DNA of 64,000 nucleotides from positions 186,001-250,000 of the forward strand of contig NZ_AUEA01000003.1 of NCBI RefSeq assembly GCF_000425745.1, read 5' to 3'. The notes beneath the pieces are model-generated. The model searched no databases and was not told the DNA's origin. It saw nothing but the letters and a program-made list of their open reading frames with translations. The DNA comes from Pseudomonas cremoricolorata DSM 17059 = NBRC 16634. GTDB lineage: Bacteria > Pseudomonadota > Gammaproteobacteria > Pseudomonadales > Pseudomonadaceae. The position numbers and the translations under genes are program-made. Of this stretch, positions 49,961 to 60,609 are shown piece after piece. Numbering within the stretch: the first letter of the stretch is position 1; each line of letters begins with the position of its first letter.

Positions 49961-51313
49961 TCACACCACCAGCGACAGCGCCATGATGAAGATGATGCCC
50001 ACCACCGACAGCAGGGTTTCCATCAGCGTCCAGGTTTTCAGGGTTTCAGCCACGGTCATGTTGAAATACTGCTTGACCAGCCAGAACCCTGCGTCGTTGA
50101 CGTGAGACAGAATCAGCGAACCAGCGCCGGTGGCCAGCACCAGCAGTTCACGGTTGATGCCCGGCACCAGTTCAACCACTGGGGCCACGATGCCGGCGCC
50201 GGTGATGGTGGCGACGGTCGCTGAACCGGTGGCGATACGAATCACCGCGGCCACCAGCCAGGCCAGCAGAATGGGCGAAATCTCGGCCTGCACCGCCATC
50301 TGGCCGATGACGTTACCCACACCGGTGTCGACCAGCATCTGCTTGAAGCCGCCGCCGGCACCGACGATCAGCACGATGGCTGCGGTGGGCGCCAGGCTCT
50401 GGTCGAGCATCTTCATGATCTGCTGGCGGCTGAAGCCGCGCGCCGAGCCAAAGGTGTAGAAGGCCAGCAGCAGGGCAGCGAGCAGGGCAGTGATCGGGTG
50501 GCCGATCAGGTCCAGCCACTGGCGCACGATGTGTTCGGCCGGCAGCACCACGTCAGCGAAAGTCTTGAGCAGCATCAGCGCCACCGGCAGCAGCACGGTC
50601 AGCAGGGTGATGCCGAAGCTGGGTAGCTCGCGGGTCTGCGACTCGCGGGCGATCTGGTCCATCAGTTCTTGCGATGGCGTGCCGGGGATGTAGCGGGCGA
50701 TGAAGGTGCCGAACAGCGGCCCTGCGATCACCGCGGTGGGCAGCGCTACCAACAGGCCGTAGAAGATGGTGCGGCCAATGTCGGCGTTGAAGATTCCGAT
50801 CGCCAGCAGCGGCCCCGGATGCGGCGGCACCAGGCCGTGCACCACCGACAGCCCGGCCAGCAGCGGGATGCCGATCTTCACCAGCGACACGCCGGTGCGC
50901 CGGGCGACGATGAATACCAGGGGAATCAGCAGCACGAAGCCGATTTCGAAGAACAGCGGAATGCCCACCAGGAAGGCAGAGAACATCATCGCCCAGTGCA
51001 CGTTGCGCTTGCCGAAGGCGCGGATCAGCGTCTGCGCGATCTGATCGGCACCGCCGGAATCGGCCATCAGCTTGCCGAGCATGGTGCCCAGCGCCAGGAC
51101 GATGCCGACAAAGCCCAGCACGCCGCCGAAGCCGTCCTGGAACGACTTCATCACCTTGGCCACGGGCATGCCCGAGGTCAGGCCGAGAAAACCGGCGGCC
51201 AGGGTCAGGGCGACGAAGGGGTGGACCTTGAAATGGGTGATCAGCACGATCAGGCCGATGATGGTGACCAGAGCGTCGAGCAGCAGGAAGGTGTCAGTAG
51301 CCAGTCCGAACAT
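49961..51313 (-). CDS. gntP: Gluconate permease (GntP family)
   Basis: A 450-residue proton-coupled gluconate importer with 12-14 hydrophobic helices. Family signatures include GVVHGLVPPHPGPLLAIG in its local form VVHGLVPPHPGPL, and SGGADQIAQTLIRAFGKRN. It sits next to gluconokinase and gntR, with a perfect GntR-type palindrome 81-96 bp upstream of its start. So gluconate uptake here is coupled to phosphorylation and entry into the Entner-Doudoroff pathway. Confidence 0.95.
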   Translation of the reverse strand: MFGLATDTFLLLDALVTIIGLIVLITHFKVHPFVALTLAAGFLGLTSGMPVAKVMKSFQDGFGGVLGFVGIVLALGTMLGKLMADSGGADQIAQTLIRAFGKRNVHWAMMFSAFLVGIPLFFEIGFVLLIPLVFIVARRTGVSLVKIGIPLLAGLSVVHGLVPPHPGPLLAIGIFNADIGRTIFYGLLVALPTAVIAGPLFGTFIARYIPGTPSQELMDQIARESQTRELPSFGITLLTVLLPVALMLLKTFADVVLPAEHIVRQWLDLIGHPITALLAALLLAFYTFGSARGFSRQQIMKMLDQSLAPTAAIVLIVGAGGGFKQMLVDTGVGNVIGQMAVQAEISPILLAWLVAAVIRIATGSATVATITGAGIVAPVVELVPGINRELLVLATGAGSLILSHVNDAGFWLVKQYFNMTVAETLKTWTLMETLLSVVGIIFIMALSLVV

Positions 51314-51393
51314 GGAAGTATGCCTCGGTATTATCGTTGTTCTGTGTTGAGCGATGCGTCGTGGCCAGGCCAGGACGCGTACCCGCGCTGCCT

Positions 51394-51409
51394 AAGACAG
51401 CGCTGTCTT
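51394..51409. promoter_or_regulatory. GntR operator upstream of gntP
   Basis: Perfect 16-bp palindrome AAGACAGCGCTGTCTT between gluconokinase and the permease gene. LacI-family regulators bind palindromes with a central CG step, and the same core occurs at 51990 and 52118. Confidence 0.8.
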
Positions 51410-51431
51410 GGGTGAGCCGGGGCAGCGCCCT

Positions 51432-51971
51432 TCAGGCGCTTCGGGCCAGTCCCGACTCACCTGGGCGCTTTAACCAGGCATCGACCTGCTCGGCCAGCGT
51501 GGCGATTGGCCGGGTGGCATCGAGGGTCAGGGTCAGGGCTTCGCCCTCTGGCGACTCGAGCGCGGCGAACTGGCTGGCGATCAGGCTGGCCGGCATGAAG
51601 TGTCCGGGCCGCGCCAGCACACGCCGCTCGGCTTCGGCGGGGGTCAGCTGGAGGAACACGAAGGTCAGGCCCGGCACGGCCTGGCGCAGGGTTTCGCGAT
51701 AGCGGCGCTTGAGCGCCGAGCAGGTGAGGATCGGCCGCTCGCCGGCGGCGATGGCCGCTTGCAGCTCCTCGCCCAGGCGCACCAGCCAGCCGGCTCGGTC
51801 GGCATCGTCCAGGGCGATGCCAGCGCTCATCTTGCGGATGTTTTCGGCAGGGTGAAAGGCATCGCCTTCGATCAGGCGGCCGCCGCTTTTCCCGGCGATG
51901 GCCGAGCCGATGCAGCTTTTGCCGCAACCAGCGACGCCCATGACCACGATGGCGGACAGGGAAGGATTCAT
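51432..51971 (-). CDS. gntK: Gluconokinase
   Basis: A 179-residue P-loop kinase that makes 6-phosphogluconate from gluconate. Walker A GVAGCGKS at residues 12-19, then EGDAFHPAENIRKMSAGIALDD for gluconate binding, CSALKRRYRE and the late LARPGHFMPASLIASQF. Length normal. It lies upstream of gntP with its own operator, so either one or two transcripts are possible. The start at 51971 follows an AGGAGGT-like site. Confidence 0.95.
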   Translation of the reverse strand: MNPSLSAIVVMGVAGCGKSCIGSAIAGKSGGRLIEGDAFHPAENIRKMSAGIALDDADRAGWLVRLGEELQAAIAAGERPILTCSALKRRYRETLRQAVPGLTFVFLQLTPAEAERRVLARPGHFMPASLIASQFAALESPEGEALTLTLDATRPIATLAEQVDAWLKRPGESGLARSA

Positions 51972-51989
51972 CAGTACCTCCTGCGGGGC

Positions 51990-52005
51990 GAGATAGCGCT
52001 GTCTT
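51990..52005. promoter_or_regulatory. GntR operator upstream of gntK
   Basis: Imperfect palindrome GAGATAGCGCTGTCTT, 19-34 bp upstream of the gntK start codon. It shares the AGC-GCT core with the other two sites. Confidence 0.75.
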
Positions 52006-52117
52006 GATCCAGATACAAGGCAGGCTGGCGCTACTTCCCGGGTTTTATTGGTCTTGTGGTGAACGCAGTGGGGCGCTCGAGCAATGCCGACCAGCGAGGA
52101 TGCATTGCCTAGGCCCT

Positions 52118-52133
52118 GAGACAGCGCTACCTT
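52118..52133. promoter_or_regulatory. GntR operator upstream of gntR
   Basis: Imperfect palindrome GAGACAGCGCTACCTT, 44-59 bp upstream of the gntR start, consistent with autoregulation. The gntK and gntR sites are about 112 bp apart, which would allow looping by a tetrameric LacI-family protein. Confidence 0.7.
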
Positions 52134-52176
52134 AGTGGCCGTTCCCCATCCATGCAAGTAGTAAAATTACAACGCC

Positions 52177-53196
52177 ATGACTCGCACAGGTTCTCGCACT
52201 ACCGGTCGTCCCACCCTGGCCGAAGTGGCCAAGCTTTCCGGGGTTTCACCGATCACTGCTTCGCGGGCGCTGCGCGGCGTCAGCACCGTGGCGCCGGAGC
52301 TGGTCGAGAAGGTCCGCGCGGCAGCCGCCACCCTGGGCTATATCGCTAACCCCGCGGCACGCGCGCTGGCCTCGGCGCGCAGTCACTCGGTGGTGGTGTT
52401 GATTCCCTCGTTGTCCAACCACCTGTTCATCGACACCCTGGAAGCGATCCATGAGGTGATGCGCCCGCGCGGGCTGGAAGTGCTGATCGGCAATTACCAC
52501 TACGATGCCGCCGAAGAAGAGAACCTGATCCGCAATTACCTGGCCTATCAGCCCTGCGGCATGCTGCTGACCGGCTTCGAGCGCAGCGAGGCCTCGTTGC
52601 AGATGCTCGCCGCCAGCGGCGTACCGTGCGTGCACATGATGGAACTGGGTGGGTCGGCCGATGCCCTGTCGGTGGGCTTCTCGCAGTTCGAGGCAGGCCG
52701 CGCCGCCGCCAGGCATCTGCTCGGCCGCGGTCGCCGTCGCCTGGCGTTCATCGCCGCTCAGCTCGACCGCCGCGTCATGCAGCGCGCCGAAGGCTTTCGC
52801 CAGGGCCTGGCCGAGGCCGGCCTGAGTGCCCCGGAACTCGAACTGCTGGCGCCTGAACCGTCCTCCATCGCCCTGGGCGGCGCATTATTCAGCCAACTGC
52901 TGGCGCAGGCCGATGACGTCGACGGCATCTTCTTCTGCAATGACGACCTGGCCCAGGGTGCGGTGCTGCAAGCGCTGCGCCAGGGTATCGCGGTGCCTGA
53001 ACGGGTGGCGATGGTCGGTTTCAACGACCTGCCCGGCTCGGCGCACATGGTGCCGCGGCTGACCTCGATTCGCACCCCCCGCGCCGCCGTCGGGCGCGCC
53101 GCGGCGCAGGCCTTGCTGACGCAACTGGACGGCAAACGGGTGGCCGTCAGTCAGCAGGACCTGGGTTTCGAACTGATGGTGCGCGAGAGCTCCTGA
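52177..53196 (+). CDS. gntR: LacI-family gluconate regulator
   Basis: A 339-residue LacI-type repressor. The HTH reads [20 protein letters not shown] with the hinge helix after [18 protein letters not shown]; the periplasmic-binding-like domain follows. It is divergent from gntK and flanked by three matching palindromes, so it should repress gntK, gntP and itself until gluconate or 6-phosphogluconate binds. Length is typical. Confidence 0.94.
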   Translation: MTRTGSRTTGRPTLAEVAKLSGVSPITASRALRGVSTVAPELVEKVRAAAATLGYIANPAARALASARSHSVVVLIPSLSNHLFIDTLEAIHEVMRPRGLEVLIGNYHYDAAEEENLIRNYLAYQPCGMLLTGFERSEASLQMLAASGVPCVHMMELGGSADALSVGFSQFEAGRAAARHLLGRGRRRLAFIAAQLDRRVMQRAEGFRQGLAEAGLSAPELELLAPEPSSIALGGALFSQLLAQADDVDGIFFCNDDLAQGAVLQALRQGIAVPERVAMVGFNDLPGSAHMVPRLTSIRTPRAAVGRAAAQALLTQLDGKRVAVSQQDLGFELMVRESS

Positions 53197-53282
53197 GATC
53201 CGACGAGCGTACTGGCCAGGTGCTTGTAAGGCCCAAGCGGGCATCTATGCTCAGCACACCGCGCATAAGGGAGGCCGGGGTC

Positions 53283-54602
53283 ATGTTCGATTACCGTCGC
53301 AAGTCCGATCTGATGGAAATCCAGCGGTGCCGTGACGCGCTGGCAGGGAGTGAGGCGAAACTTGCGGCGATCAGCCAGTCGCTGGCAATGCTCGAACTGA
53401 CAGCCGACGGCACCATCCTTGAAGCCAACGACGGTTTTTGCGCCATGTTGGGTTATGCCGCCGACACGCTGCGTGGTCAGCATCATCGGCTACTGTGCAG
53501 CCAGGCCTATGCCGACAGCCTCGACTACCGGCAGCTCTGGCATGACCTGGCCCAGGGCACGCCGCGCTGCGGCACCTTCATCCACCACGATCAGGCGGGC
53601 CGGGAACGCTGGCTGGAGGCCAGCTACTTGCCGGTGCGCGATGAGCAGCAGCGGGTCACGCGGGTCATCCAGATCGCCAGCGACGTGACCGAACGGGTCC
53701 TGCAGACCCACGAGCAGCACTACCTGCTGCAGGCCATCGGCCGGGCCATGGCGGTGATCGAGTTCACTCCGCACGGGCACGTGCTGACCGCCAACGACAA
53801 TTTCCTGCGCACCATGGGCTATGAGCTCGACGAAATCGTCGGCCAGCACCACGGCATGTTCTGCCGCCGCGAAGAGCGTGAGTCGCCGCAGTACCGCGAG
53901 TTCTGGGCGTCGCTCAATCGCGGTGAATACCATTCCCACCGCTTCGAACGAGTCGACAAGCGCGGACGTGTCGTCTACCTGGAGGCGTCGTACAACCCGA
54001 TCTTCGACAGCCAGGGCCGCCTGTGCAAAGTGGTCAAGGTGGCCAGCGATATCACCGCGCAGGTCAGCACCCAGCAGACCGCCGCCGACGCCGCCCACGC
54101 CAGTTCGGTGCAGACCGACGCCAGCGCGCGCAAGGGCACCGAGGTGGTGCAGCAGACGGTGGCGGTCATCGAAGAGATTTCTACCGAGCTCAACCAGGCC
54201 GCACGCAGCCTGGATGCGGTGAATCGGCAGTCGGAGCTGATCGGGCAGATCGTCCTGACCATCCGCAGCATCGCCGACCAGACCAACCTGCTGGCGCTCA
54301 ATGCCGCCATCGAGGCGGCGCGGGCCGGTGAGCATGGGCGAGGATTTGCCGTGGTCGCCGAGGAGGTACGCAACCTGGCCGCACGTACCAGCAAGGCCAC
54401 GCTGGAAATCGTCGATGTGGTCAGGCAGAACCATGATCTGTCATTGACTGCGGTTGCCAGCATGCAGTCGAGCCTGAGCCGCACCGGGCGGGGCGTGGCC
54501 CTGGCCAACCAGGCCGGCACGGTGATTCAGGAAATTCAGCAGGGCTCGCGCCACGTAGTGGATGCCATCAGCCAGATCAGCTCGACGTTGCAGCTGCACT
54601 GA
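53283..54602 (+). CDS. Soluble PAS-PAS chemoreceptor (BdlA/Aer-like)
   Basis: A 439-residue methyl-accepting protein with no TM helices. PAS 1 about 25-145 ([20 protein letters not shown]), PAS 2 about 145-265 ([22 protein letters not shown]), then the signalling domain with the hairpin tip [20 protein letters not shown]. The same order occurs in P. aeruginosa BdlA, which controls biofilm dispersal with c-di-GMP phosphodiesterases. The signalling domain is short (about 160 residues). GGGAGG precedes the start. The 3' end overlaps the convergent sensor kinase by 26 bp. Confidence 0.88.
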   Translation: MFDYRRKSDLMEIQRCRDALAGSEAKLAAISQSLAMLELTADGTILEANDGFCAMLGYAADTLRGQHHRLLCSQAYADSLDYRQLWHDLAQGTPRCGTFIHHDQAGRERWLEASYLPVRDEQQRVTRVIQIASDVTERVLQTHEQHYLLQAIGRAMAVIEFTPHGHVLTANDNFLRTMGYELDEIVGQHHGMFCRREERESPQYREFWASLNRGEYHSHRFERVDKRGRVVYLEASYNPIFDSQGRLCKVVKVASDITAQVSTQQTAADAAHASSVQTDASARKGTEVVQQTVAVIEEISTELNQAARSLDAVNRQSELIGQIVLTIRSIADQTNLLALNAAIEAARAGEHGRGFAVVAEEVRNLAARTSKATLEIVDVVRQNHDLSLTAVASMQSSLSRTGRGVALANQAGTVIQEIQQGSRHVVDAISQISSTLQLH

Positions 54603-57600
54603 GCCCCGACTGCAGTTCACAGGCCAGGGTGCGCAGGCTGGCTTCAAGGGCGCGCAGGGGCGGGGCGGTGGGCAGGTCTTGCGCGCAGGCCAGCTCCAGC
54701 GCCTCGCAGTTGGCCACCACTTGCGGCACCTTGAGCATCTTGGCCCCGCCCTTGATGCGATGGGCCAGTTCGCGCAGCCCGGTCAGGCTCGGCTCATCGC
54801 CCAGGGCGTGCAGTGCTTGCAGGTCTTCGGCATTGCTCTGGGCCAGTTGCTCGAGCAGGCGCCGGACCAGTTTTTCATCGCCCTGGGTCAGGTGCAGCAG
54901 GTTGTTCAGATCGAAGCCGCTGGCCGCTTGGGGGGCGGCGGGCAGGGTGCTGCCAGGCAGGTGCGCCTTGAGCGTCTGCAGGCCCACCGGCTTGAACAGG
55001 CAATCGTCCATGCCGCTGTGCAGGCAGCGTTCGCGCTCCTCGATCTGGGCGTTGGCGGTGATGCCGATGATCCGGCACGGCGGGCCGTCGCTCTGGCGTT
55101 CGCGCTGGCGGATCTCTCGGGTCAGTGCATGGCCATCGAGCAGCGGCATGCTGCAATCGGTGAGCACCACGTCGAACGCCCCAGGTTGCCATAGCGCCAG
55201 CGCCGCCTGGCCGTTCTCGGCCAGCACCACGCGGTGGCCGAGTGTAGTCAGTTGCTTGTCGAGCAGCAGCAGGTTGGCCGGGTAATCATCGACCACCAGA
55301 ATGCGCAGCTCAGCCGCATCGAGCGATTCCTCGCCAGTTGGCGCGGCGACCACGGCCACCGGCTGCGCGGCCTCCAGAGGCAACTGCACAAGCACCCGGG
55401 TCCCAACGCCCCTGACGCTTTGCAGTTCAAGGCTGCCACCCATCAGCTCGCTCAGAGTGCGGCTGATGATCAGCCCCAGGCCTGCACCCTGCCTGACCCT
55501 GGCGCTGTCGAGCTGGCCGAAGGCGCTGAACAAGCGTGACTGGTCGGCGGCGCTGATGCCCTCACCGCTGTCCTGCACCTGCAGGTACGCCAGCAGTCGA
55601 CTGTCCAAGGGCTTGAGCTCGAGCGATACCGCGACCTTGCCCTGCTCGGTGAACTTGATGGCGTTGCTCAGCAGGTTCGACAGCACTTGGCGCAAGCGCA
55701 GCGCATCGACCATGACCCACACCGGCGCCTGAGGCAGCTGCACGTGCAGCGACAGACCCTTGACCCGTGCGTTGCCCTCGAAAACCCGGGCGGTGGCGCT
55801 GACCAGTTCGCACAGCTCCGTTGGCACCGGGTGCAAGGTCAGGTGTCCGGCTTCGACTCGGGAAATGTCGAGAATGTCGCCGATCAGCTCCAGCAGGCCG
55901 ATCGCCGAGTCGTGGGCGGTCTTGAGTGAGACGCTGTCGCAGTGGCCGCGGCGGCTGTCTTCCAGGGCCAGCTCCAGCAGCCCGATGACCGCGTTCATAG
56001 GCGTGCGGATTTCATGGCTCATGGTCGCCAGGAAGGTGCTTTTAGCCTGGCTGGCCTGCTCGGCATCGTTCTTCGCCTGGCGCAACTGCTCGAGCAGGCT
56101 GCGGCTTAGCGTCAATTGTGCCTGCAAGGCCTGCTGCGCCTCGGTGCGCTGGTTGATCAGCTTGCGCAGGTAGGTGTTCCAGAACACTACCCCGGCCAGC
56201 AGCAGTGCGGAAAACACCAGCACTTGCAGCACCAGGCTGCGGTAGTTGCGCCATGGGCTGTCACTGACCACGGCATTGGTGCGCCAACGGTTGATCAACT
56301 GCTCCAGTTCATCGGGAGGGATGCTCATCAGCGCCTTGTCGAGGATGTGTTGCAGCAGTGGCAATTGCGGGGCGACGCCGAATGCCGCTACTGCCGGTTC
56401 CTCGTCGATGACCGAGGCGATCTTCAGCACGTTCTTGAACACGTGGGTGATGTAGTAGGTGGCGTTGACCTGCGAACTGAACGCCACATCGGCCTGGCCG
56501 TTTGCCACCGCTTCCATCATGCGCAAGGGGTTGGGTACCTCCACCACCTCGATCGCGCCATAGCGCTGCTGCAAGGTTTCGCGCAGCGGCGAACCGGTGA
56601 GCAAGGCAACCCGCAGGTGTTGCATCTGGTTCAGGTCAGGGGTCGGTTCATCGGTGCGGGTGATCAGCACCCGCGGGCTGACCAGGTACGGCCTTGTATA
56701 GCGCAACCGCGCTGCGCGCTGGCTGCCATAGCCCAGTGCGCCGATGATCTCGGCATCGCCTTGTACCAGTTGCTCGACCATGCCTTGTACTGAATCACGC
56801 TGGACGATCTGAAAGCGCAGTCCGGTGCGCAGGCCGATCTGTTCCAGCAGATCCAGGGTCGCGCCGCGCGGCTGCTGATTGGCATCGCTGAAGGTCAACG
56901 GCGCCAGGGTGTCGGTCACCAGCACGCGTACGGTGGGGTGCTGGTCGATCCAGCGCTGTTCTTCGGCGGTCAGGGCGCTGAGGTGGCGTTCCAGCAGAAT
57001 GCTGGTGTTGCCACTGGTCCAGCGCCGCAGGATGTTCAGCCGCTCGCTGTTGAACACCCGCGCCAGCGCCTGGTTGACCAGGCTGCGCAGGCGCTGATCG
57101 TCACGGCGCAGGGCGAAGGCGAAGGCGCCGACCGGCGCGTTGACGAAATGATCGGTTTTCAGTTGCCCGGGGTAACTCATGCCGATCAGGTAGTCGGTGC
57201 TGATGGCATCGCCCAGGTAGACATCGGCCTGGCCCAGCGCTACCGCCGCCAGGCCTGCCAGTGTCGAGCGGTACAGGGTCAGCTGCGCCTTGGGGTACAT
57301 GCGCCGCACCATGGCCGTGGGCAGGTAGTGGTCGACGGTGGCCAGGCGCAGGCCGGACAGGTCATCGTCCTTGCGCAGGCTGCGCCCGGGCCTTGCGACG
57401 ATCACCGGCAAGTCGTCGGCGTAGGCGCTGCTCAGGGTCAGGTCGGCGTCGGCGGCTTCGAAGGCATTGGAGCTGCCCAGCAGGTCGATCTGCCCAGCGT
57501 GCAGCGCATCGATGGCGTGCTGGCGCGTCGCGAACCGCCGCACCTCGATCCGCACGCCCAACTGTTCGGCCAGCAGCCCCGCATAATCGGCGCTCAGGCC

Positions 57601-57834
57601 TTCGTAGTCATTGAGGCTGGTGTTGATTTCGAAAGGGGGGTAGTCGGGTTGCGAACTGCCCAGAATCAGGGGGCCGTGCTGCTGCAGCCAGGCACGGTCG
57701 ACATCGCTCAGCGTCATGGGTTGCGCCGCGCTCTGCGAACGCGCCAGCAACTGGCGCGTCTGGCTGTCGACTTCGGCCTGTACGGGAAGGGCGATCAGCC
57801 CGGTCAGCAGCAGGGCTGACAGCATCCGCTTCAT
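54577..57834 (-). CDS. EvgS/BvgS-like hybrid sensor kinase
   Basis: A 1085-residue phosphorelay sensor. Signal peptide 1-20; two periplasmic binding-protein domains (about 55-275 and 300-525); TM about 543-562; HisKA with [10 protein letters not shown] (His607); HATPase with [10 protein letters not shown]; receiver with [13 protein letters not shown] (Asp893); and C-terminal Hpt with [12 protein letters not shown] (His1025). No PAS domain is clear. It precedes the LuxR-type regulator gene in transcription from the other direction: the regulator is upstream by six bases, so both are co-transcribed. It overlaps the chemoreceptor 3' end. Confidence 0.93.
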   Translation of the reverse strand: MKRMLSALLLTGLIALPVQAEVDSQTRQLLARSQSAAQPMTLSDVDRAWLQQHGPLILGSSQPDYPPFEINTSLNDYEGLSADYAGLLAEQLGVRIEVRRFATRQHAIDALHAGQIDLLGSSNAFEAADADLTLSSAYADDLPVIVARPGRSLRKDDDLSGLRLATVDHYLPTAMVRRMYPKAQLTLYRSTLAGLAAVALGQADVYLGDAISTDYLIGMSYPGQLKTDHFVNAPVGAFAFALRRDDQRLRSLVNQALARVFNSERLNILRRWTSGNTSILLERHLSALTAEEQRWIDQHPTVRVLVTDTLAPLTFSDANQQPRGATLDLLEQIGLRTGLRFQIVQRDSVQGMVEQLVQGDAEIIGALGYGSQRAARLRYTRPYLVSPRVLITRTDEPTPDLNQMQHLRVALLTGSPLRETLQQRYGAIEVVEVPNPLRMMEAVANGQADVAFSSQVNATYYITHVFKNVLKIASVIDEEPAVAAFGVAPQLPLLQHILDKALMSIPPDELEQLINRWRTNAVVSDSPWRNYRSLVLQVLVFSALLLAGVVFWNTYLRKLINQRTEAQQALQAQLTLSRSLLEQLRQAKNDAEQASQAKSTFLATMSHEIRTPMNAVIGLLELALEDSRRGHCDSVSLKTAHDSAIGLLELIGDILDISRVEAGHLTLHPVPTELCELVSATARVFEGNARVKGLSLHVQLPQAPVWVMVDALRLRQVLSNLLSNAIKFTEQGKVAVSLELKPLDSRLLAYLQVQDSGEGISAADQSRLFSAFGQLDSARVRQGAGLGLIISRTLSELMGGSLELQSVRGVGTRVLVQLPLEAAQPVAVVAAPTGEESLDAAELRILVVDDYPANLLLLDKQLTTLGHRVVLAENGQAALALWQPGAFDVVLTDCSMPLLDGHALTREIRQRERQSDGPPCRIIGITANAQIEERERCLHSGMDDCLFKPVGLQTLKAHLPGSTLPAAPQAASGFDLNNLLHLTQGDEKLVRRLLEQLAQSNAEDLQALHALGDEPSLTGLRELAHRIKGGAKMLKVPQVVANCEALELACAQDLPTAPPLRALEASLRTLACELQSGLSAAATSS

Positions 57835-57840
57835 CGGCGC

Positions 57841-58455
57841 TCAGTTCACTTGATTGCGCTTGGCCAGGTCGACCATCTCCACCAGCGACTCGGTCTTGAG
57901 CTTGTCCATGATGCGTCCGCGATAGGTGCTGATGGTCTTGGCACTGAGGTTCATCTTTTCCCCGATGAACTTGTTGCTTTCGCCGCGGGTGAGGCGACGC
58001 AGCACTTCGACTTCACGGTTCGACAGGCTGGCCAGGCGCGCCGACTCGCTTTCCAGCGAGCTGCTGTTGACGGCCATCTGCGGGAAAGTGGAATAGCCCT
58101 TGATCAGGGCCTTGAGGGCGAAGATCAGCGAGTCGAGGTCTTCGTCCTTGTTGACGAAGGCGGAAATGCCGGCGTCCAGGCAGCGGCGCACATAAAGGTC
58201 GGAAGGCTGGCCGGTGAGCACCATGATCTTGGGCGCGGGTTCGAGCAGTTGCAGGCGCTTGATCACTTCCATGCCATCCAGGCGAGGCAGGCCGATATCG
58301 AGAATGACGACGTCCGGGTGCAGCTTGCGGGCCATCTCGACCGCCTGGATGCCGTCGCTGGCCGTGCCGACCAGGTCGAAATGCTGGTTCTCGAGCAACA
58401 TGCTTACGGCAAATCGAATGGCAGCGTGGTCATCGACTACCAGTACGCTTGTCAT
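57841..58455 (-). CDS. LuxR-type response regulator (EvgA/BvgA-like)
   Basis: A 204-residue regulator: receiver (acidic pair VVDDHAAIR, Asp53 in VILDIGLPRLDG) and a C-terminal LuxR HTH (LSNREVEVLRRLTRGESNKF onward, ending LVEMVDLAKRNQVN). It is the first gene of a two-gene operon with the EvgS-like sensor, six bases apart, and is its cognate output. Confidence 0.93.
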   Translation of the reverse strand: MTSVLVVDDHAAIRFAVSMLLENQHFDLVGTASDGIQAVEMARKLHPDVVILDIGLPRLDGMEVIKRLQLLEPAPKIMVLTGQPSDLYVRRCLDAGISAFVNKDEDLDSLIFALKALIKGYSTFPQMAVNSSSLESESARLASLSNREVEVLRRLTRGESNKFIGEKMNLSAKTISTYRGRIMDKLKTESLVEMVDLAKRNQVN

Positions 58456-58641
58456 GGGAAAACTCCTGTCGGAAAGGTGGTCCGTTTCCTGAAATCACCC
58501 AGGAACACGCCGCTGCCTCAGCAGAGGACGCGCACCATACGTCGAATCTGACGGCTAAGTAATGGCGGGTAGGGAAGTGTTGAAAAAGCCCTGATGATCT
58601 GACGAAAATTCCTACAAGAAGAGGTGATGACTGCAGTCTAG

Positions 58642-58686
58642 GCGACGCCTCGCTTCCTACGCCGCATAAACGATAGAAGGCGTCGC
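58642..58686. repeat. Inverted repeat downstream of cobM
   Basis: GCGACGCCT (58642-58650) and AGGCGTCGC (58678-58686) with a 27-base spacer, 41 bp after the cobM stop. It could be a cobM terminator stem or a protein site. Confidence 0.4.
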
Positions 58687-58726
58687 GGCGTCTGCGCGGG
58701 CAGGTGGTGGTCGCGAGCGCTGCGGC

Positions 58727-59473
58727 TCAGGGACGGTACAGGTGCGCGTGACTGGCGCGGTACAGCGCTGACTCGGCGAACGGCGCATCGCCCAGCACCG
58801 GACCGACCAGAATCAGCGCAGTGCGCCGAAAACCCTTGGCGCTGGTGAGGCTGACGATGTCATCGAGGGTGCCAAGCACGAAGTCCTGATCTGGCCAGGT
58901 GGCGCGGTGCACCACCGCCACCGGGCACCGGGCGCCGTAATGGGGCAGCAACTGCGCGACGATCTGCGGCAGATGCTTGACCCCAAGGTGAATCGCCAGG
59001 GTGCAGCCGTGCCGGGCCAGATCAGCCAATTGTTCCCCCGCGGGCATCGGCGAGCTGTCGCCATAGCGGGTGAGGATGACCGTTTGCGCCACCCCAGGCA
59101 GGGTCAGCTCGCAGCCGAGCAGCGCGGCGCTGGCAGCGGTGGCGGTGACGCCGGGGATGATCTGATAAGCGATGCCGAGCTGGCGCAGCCTGGCGATCTG
59201 CTCGCCGATGGCGCCATACAGGCCTGGGTCGCCACTGTGTACACGGGCCACGTCAAGGCCTTGCTGATGGGCTTCGTGCATGGCAGCGATGATTTGCTCG
59301 AGGTGCATTTCGGCGCTGTTGAGCACGCTGTGCGCCTGGTGCCCTTCGAGCACCGCCGCCGGCACCAGCGAGCCTGCGTAGATGATCACCGGGCACTGAC
59401 GGATCAGGCGCTGGCCCTTGACCGTGATCAACTCGGGGTCGCCAGGCCCGGCGCCGATGAAATAGACCGTCAT
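58727..59473 (-). CDS. cobM: Precorrin-4 C(11)-methyltransferase
   Basis: A 248-residue SAM-dependent methylase of the aerobic cobalamin pathway, acting on precorrin-4 to give precorrin-5. Seen: VYFIGAGPGDPELITVKG, the glycine loop of the tetrapyrrole methylases; VHSGDPGLYGAIGEQ; and GCELTLPGVAQTVILTRYG. It lies 33 bp after cobE and is the last gene of the leftward cob unit governed by the riboswitch at 60916-61117. Confidence 0.95.
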   Translation of the reverse strand: MTVYFIGAGPGDPELITVKGQRLIRQCPVIIYAGSLVPAAVLEGHQAHSVLNSAEMHLEQIIAAMHEAHQQGLDVARVHSGDPGLYGAIGEQIARLRQLGIAYQIIPGVTATAASAALLGCELTLPGVAQTVILTRYGDSSPMPAGEQLADLARHGCTLAIHLGVKHLPQIVAQLLPHYGARCPVAVVHRATWPDQDFVLGTLDDIVSLTSAKGFRRTALILVGPVLGDAPFAESALYRASHAHLYRP

Positions 59474-59506
59474 GAAAGATCCTTGCTGCGGGTCGAAAGG
59501 CCGCGA

Positions 59507-59917
59507 TTATCCGCGTCCGGCCAGCGCAAGGGTAGCGTTGCCTGCAACTTGTCGCTCGACCCACAGGCGCGCCGAGCCTTCGCCGCGCGTGGCGGCCACC
59601 AGCGCTGCGCTCTCGGCCACGCCCCAGCAGCCGCTGTGGGCGAAGGCGGTGGCCGAGCGTTGGCTGAGCTGGGCGACGACGCCGTTCAAGGTTGCGGCAT
59701 CGAAGGTCAGCAGCGGGATACCCAGCTGCGCGGCCAGCGCCACGAGGCCCGGTTCATCGGCCTTGAGGTCGATGCTGGCGATGGCCTGGAGCGAGCTCGC
59801 CGCCAGGCCGTGTTGAGCCAAGGTGTGCTGCAAGAGGGTCGACAGCGCCTGCAGCGAACAGCCTCTTTGGCAACCAAAGCCTGCATACAGCGCAGGCTGG
59901 AGCGACGCCTCAGGCAC
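59507..59917 (-). CDS. cobE: Cobalamin biosynthesis protein CobE (CbiG C-terminal type)
   Basis: A 136-residue CobE/GbiG-C-like protein. It has YAGFGCQRGCS near the start, ASIDLKADEPGLVALAAQLG in the middle and GVAESAALVAATRGEGSARL late, all typical. CobE is needed in the aerobic pathway, but its exact reaction is unsettled. It starts with GTG and overlaps the cbtA stop by eight bases, so it is translationally coupled. Confidence 0.88.
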   Translation of the reverse strand: MPEASLQPALYAGFGCQRGCSLQALSTLLQHTLAQHGLAASSLQAIASIDLKADEPGLVALAAQLGIPLLTFDAATLNGVVAQLSQRSATAFAHSGCWGVAESAALVAATRGEGSARLWVERQVAGNATLALAGRG

Positions 59918-60599
59918 GCGCGCCGCGCCGGAACAACCAGGCGCTGAGCAGCCCCAGGGCCAGCCAGAAGGCGGCGTTGGTCAGCCACGAGGCGAGTTTG
60001 AACTGCGTCTCCAGCGCCTCGGGGGCAAGGCTTGCATGCATCTCCGGCTGTGGCGCGCCGATCACATGCGGGGCCACCAGCAAAGCCGCGCCGAGCAGCT
60101 TGAACAGCCACAAGCGGGCGAACACCATCAGGCCCAGGCCGGCTGCGGTCGCCGCTGCGGTGGCGATCCACCAGCCTTGTCGCTGGGCAAGATCAGCCGC
60201 AGCGGTGCCCGGCAGCTCCGGTGGCAGGCCCAAGGTCGGCGCGAGGCAGAATACGGCAAAGCCGGCCAGGCCCCATAGCGCACCGGTGGCGACCCTGTTC
60301 GGCTCGCGCAGGCTATACAGCGCTGCCAGCAGCAGAGCGAAACCCACGGCGACCACCAGGTTGCCGCCGGTGGTCGACAGCACGCGCTGCCAGCCATCTT
60401 CCGGGGCCCAGGCTTCGGCGCTGTGCTCGTGGGCGGCGCCGGCATCGGCGTGCTCGTGCTGCGCGGCCACAGGTTCGGCGACCTCGAAGGTCTCTGCCTG
60501 GAGAATCAGCGGGCTGATCCACAGGCTTTGCAGCGCAGTCAGCAGCAAGGCGGCGAGCAGGCCGCTGAACCCGGCGGTGCGGGCGATGCGAGTGATCAT
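59910..60599 (-). CDS. cbtA: Cobalt transporter subunit CbtA
   Basis: A 229-residue inner-membrane protein with about five helices. The first periplasmic loop holds the histidine-rich HEHADAGAAHEH, which fits metal binding. CbtA and CbtB form a predicted cobalt importer found under cobalamin riboswitch control in proteobacteria. It lies 10 bp after cbtB. Confidence 0.9.
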   Translation of the reverse strand: MITRIARTAGFSGLLAALLLTALQSLWISPLILQAETFEVAEPVAAQHEHADAGAAHEHSAEAWAPEDGWQRVLSTTGGNLVVAVGFALLLAALYSLREPNRVATGALWGLAGFAVFCLAPTLGLPPELPGTAAADLAQRQGWWIATAAATAAGLGLMVFARLWLFKLLGAALLVAPHVIGAPQPEMHASLAPEALETQFKLASWLTNAAFWLALGLLSAWLFRRGARA

Positions 60600-60609
60600 G
60601 GCGGCGGTC

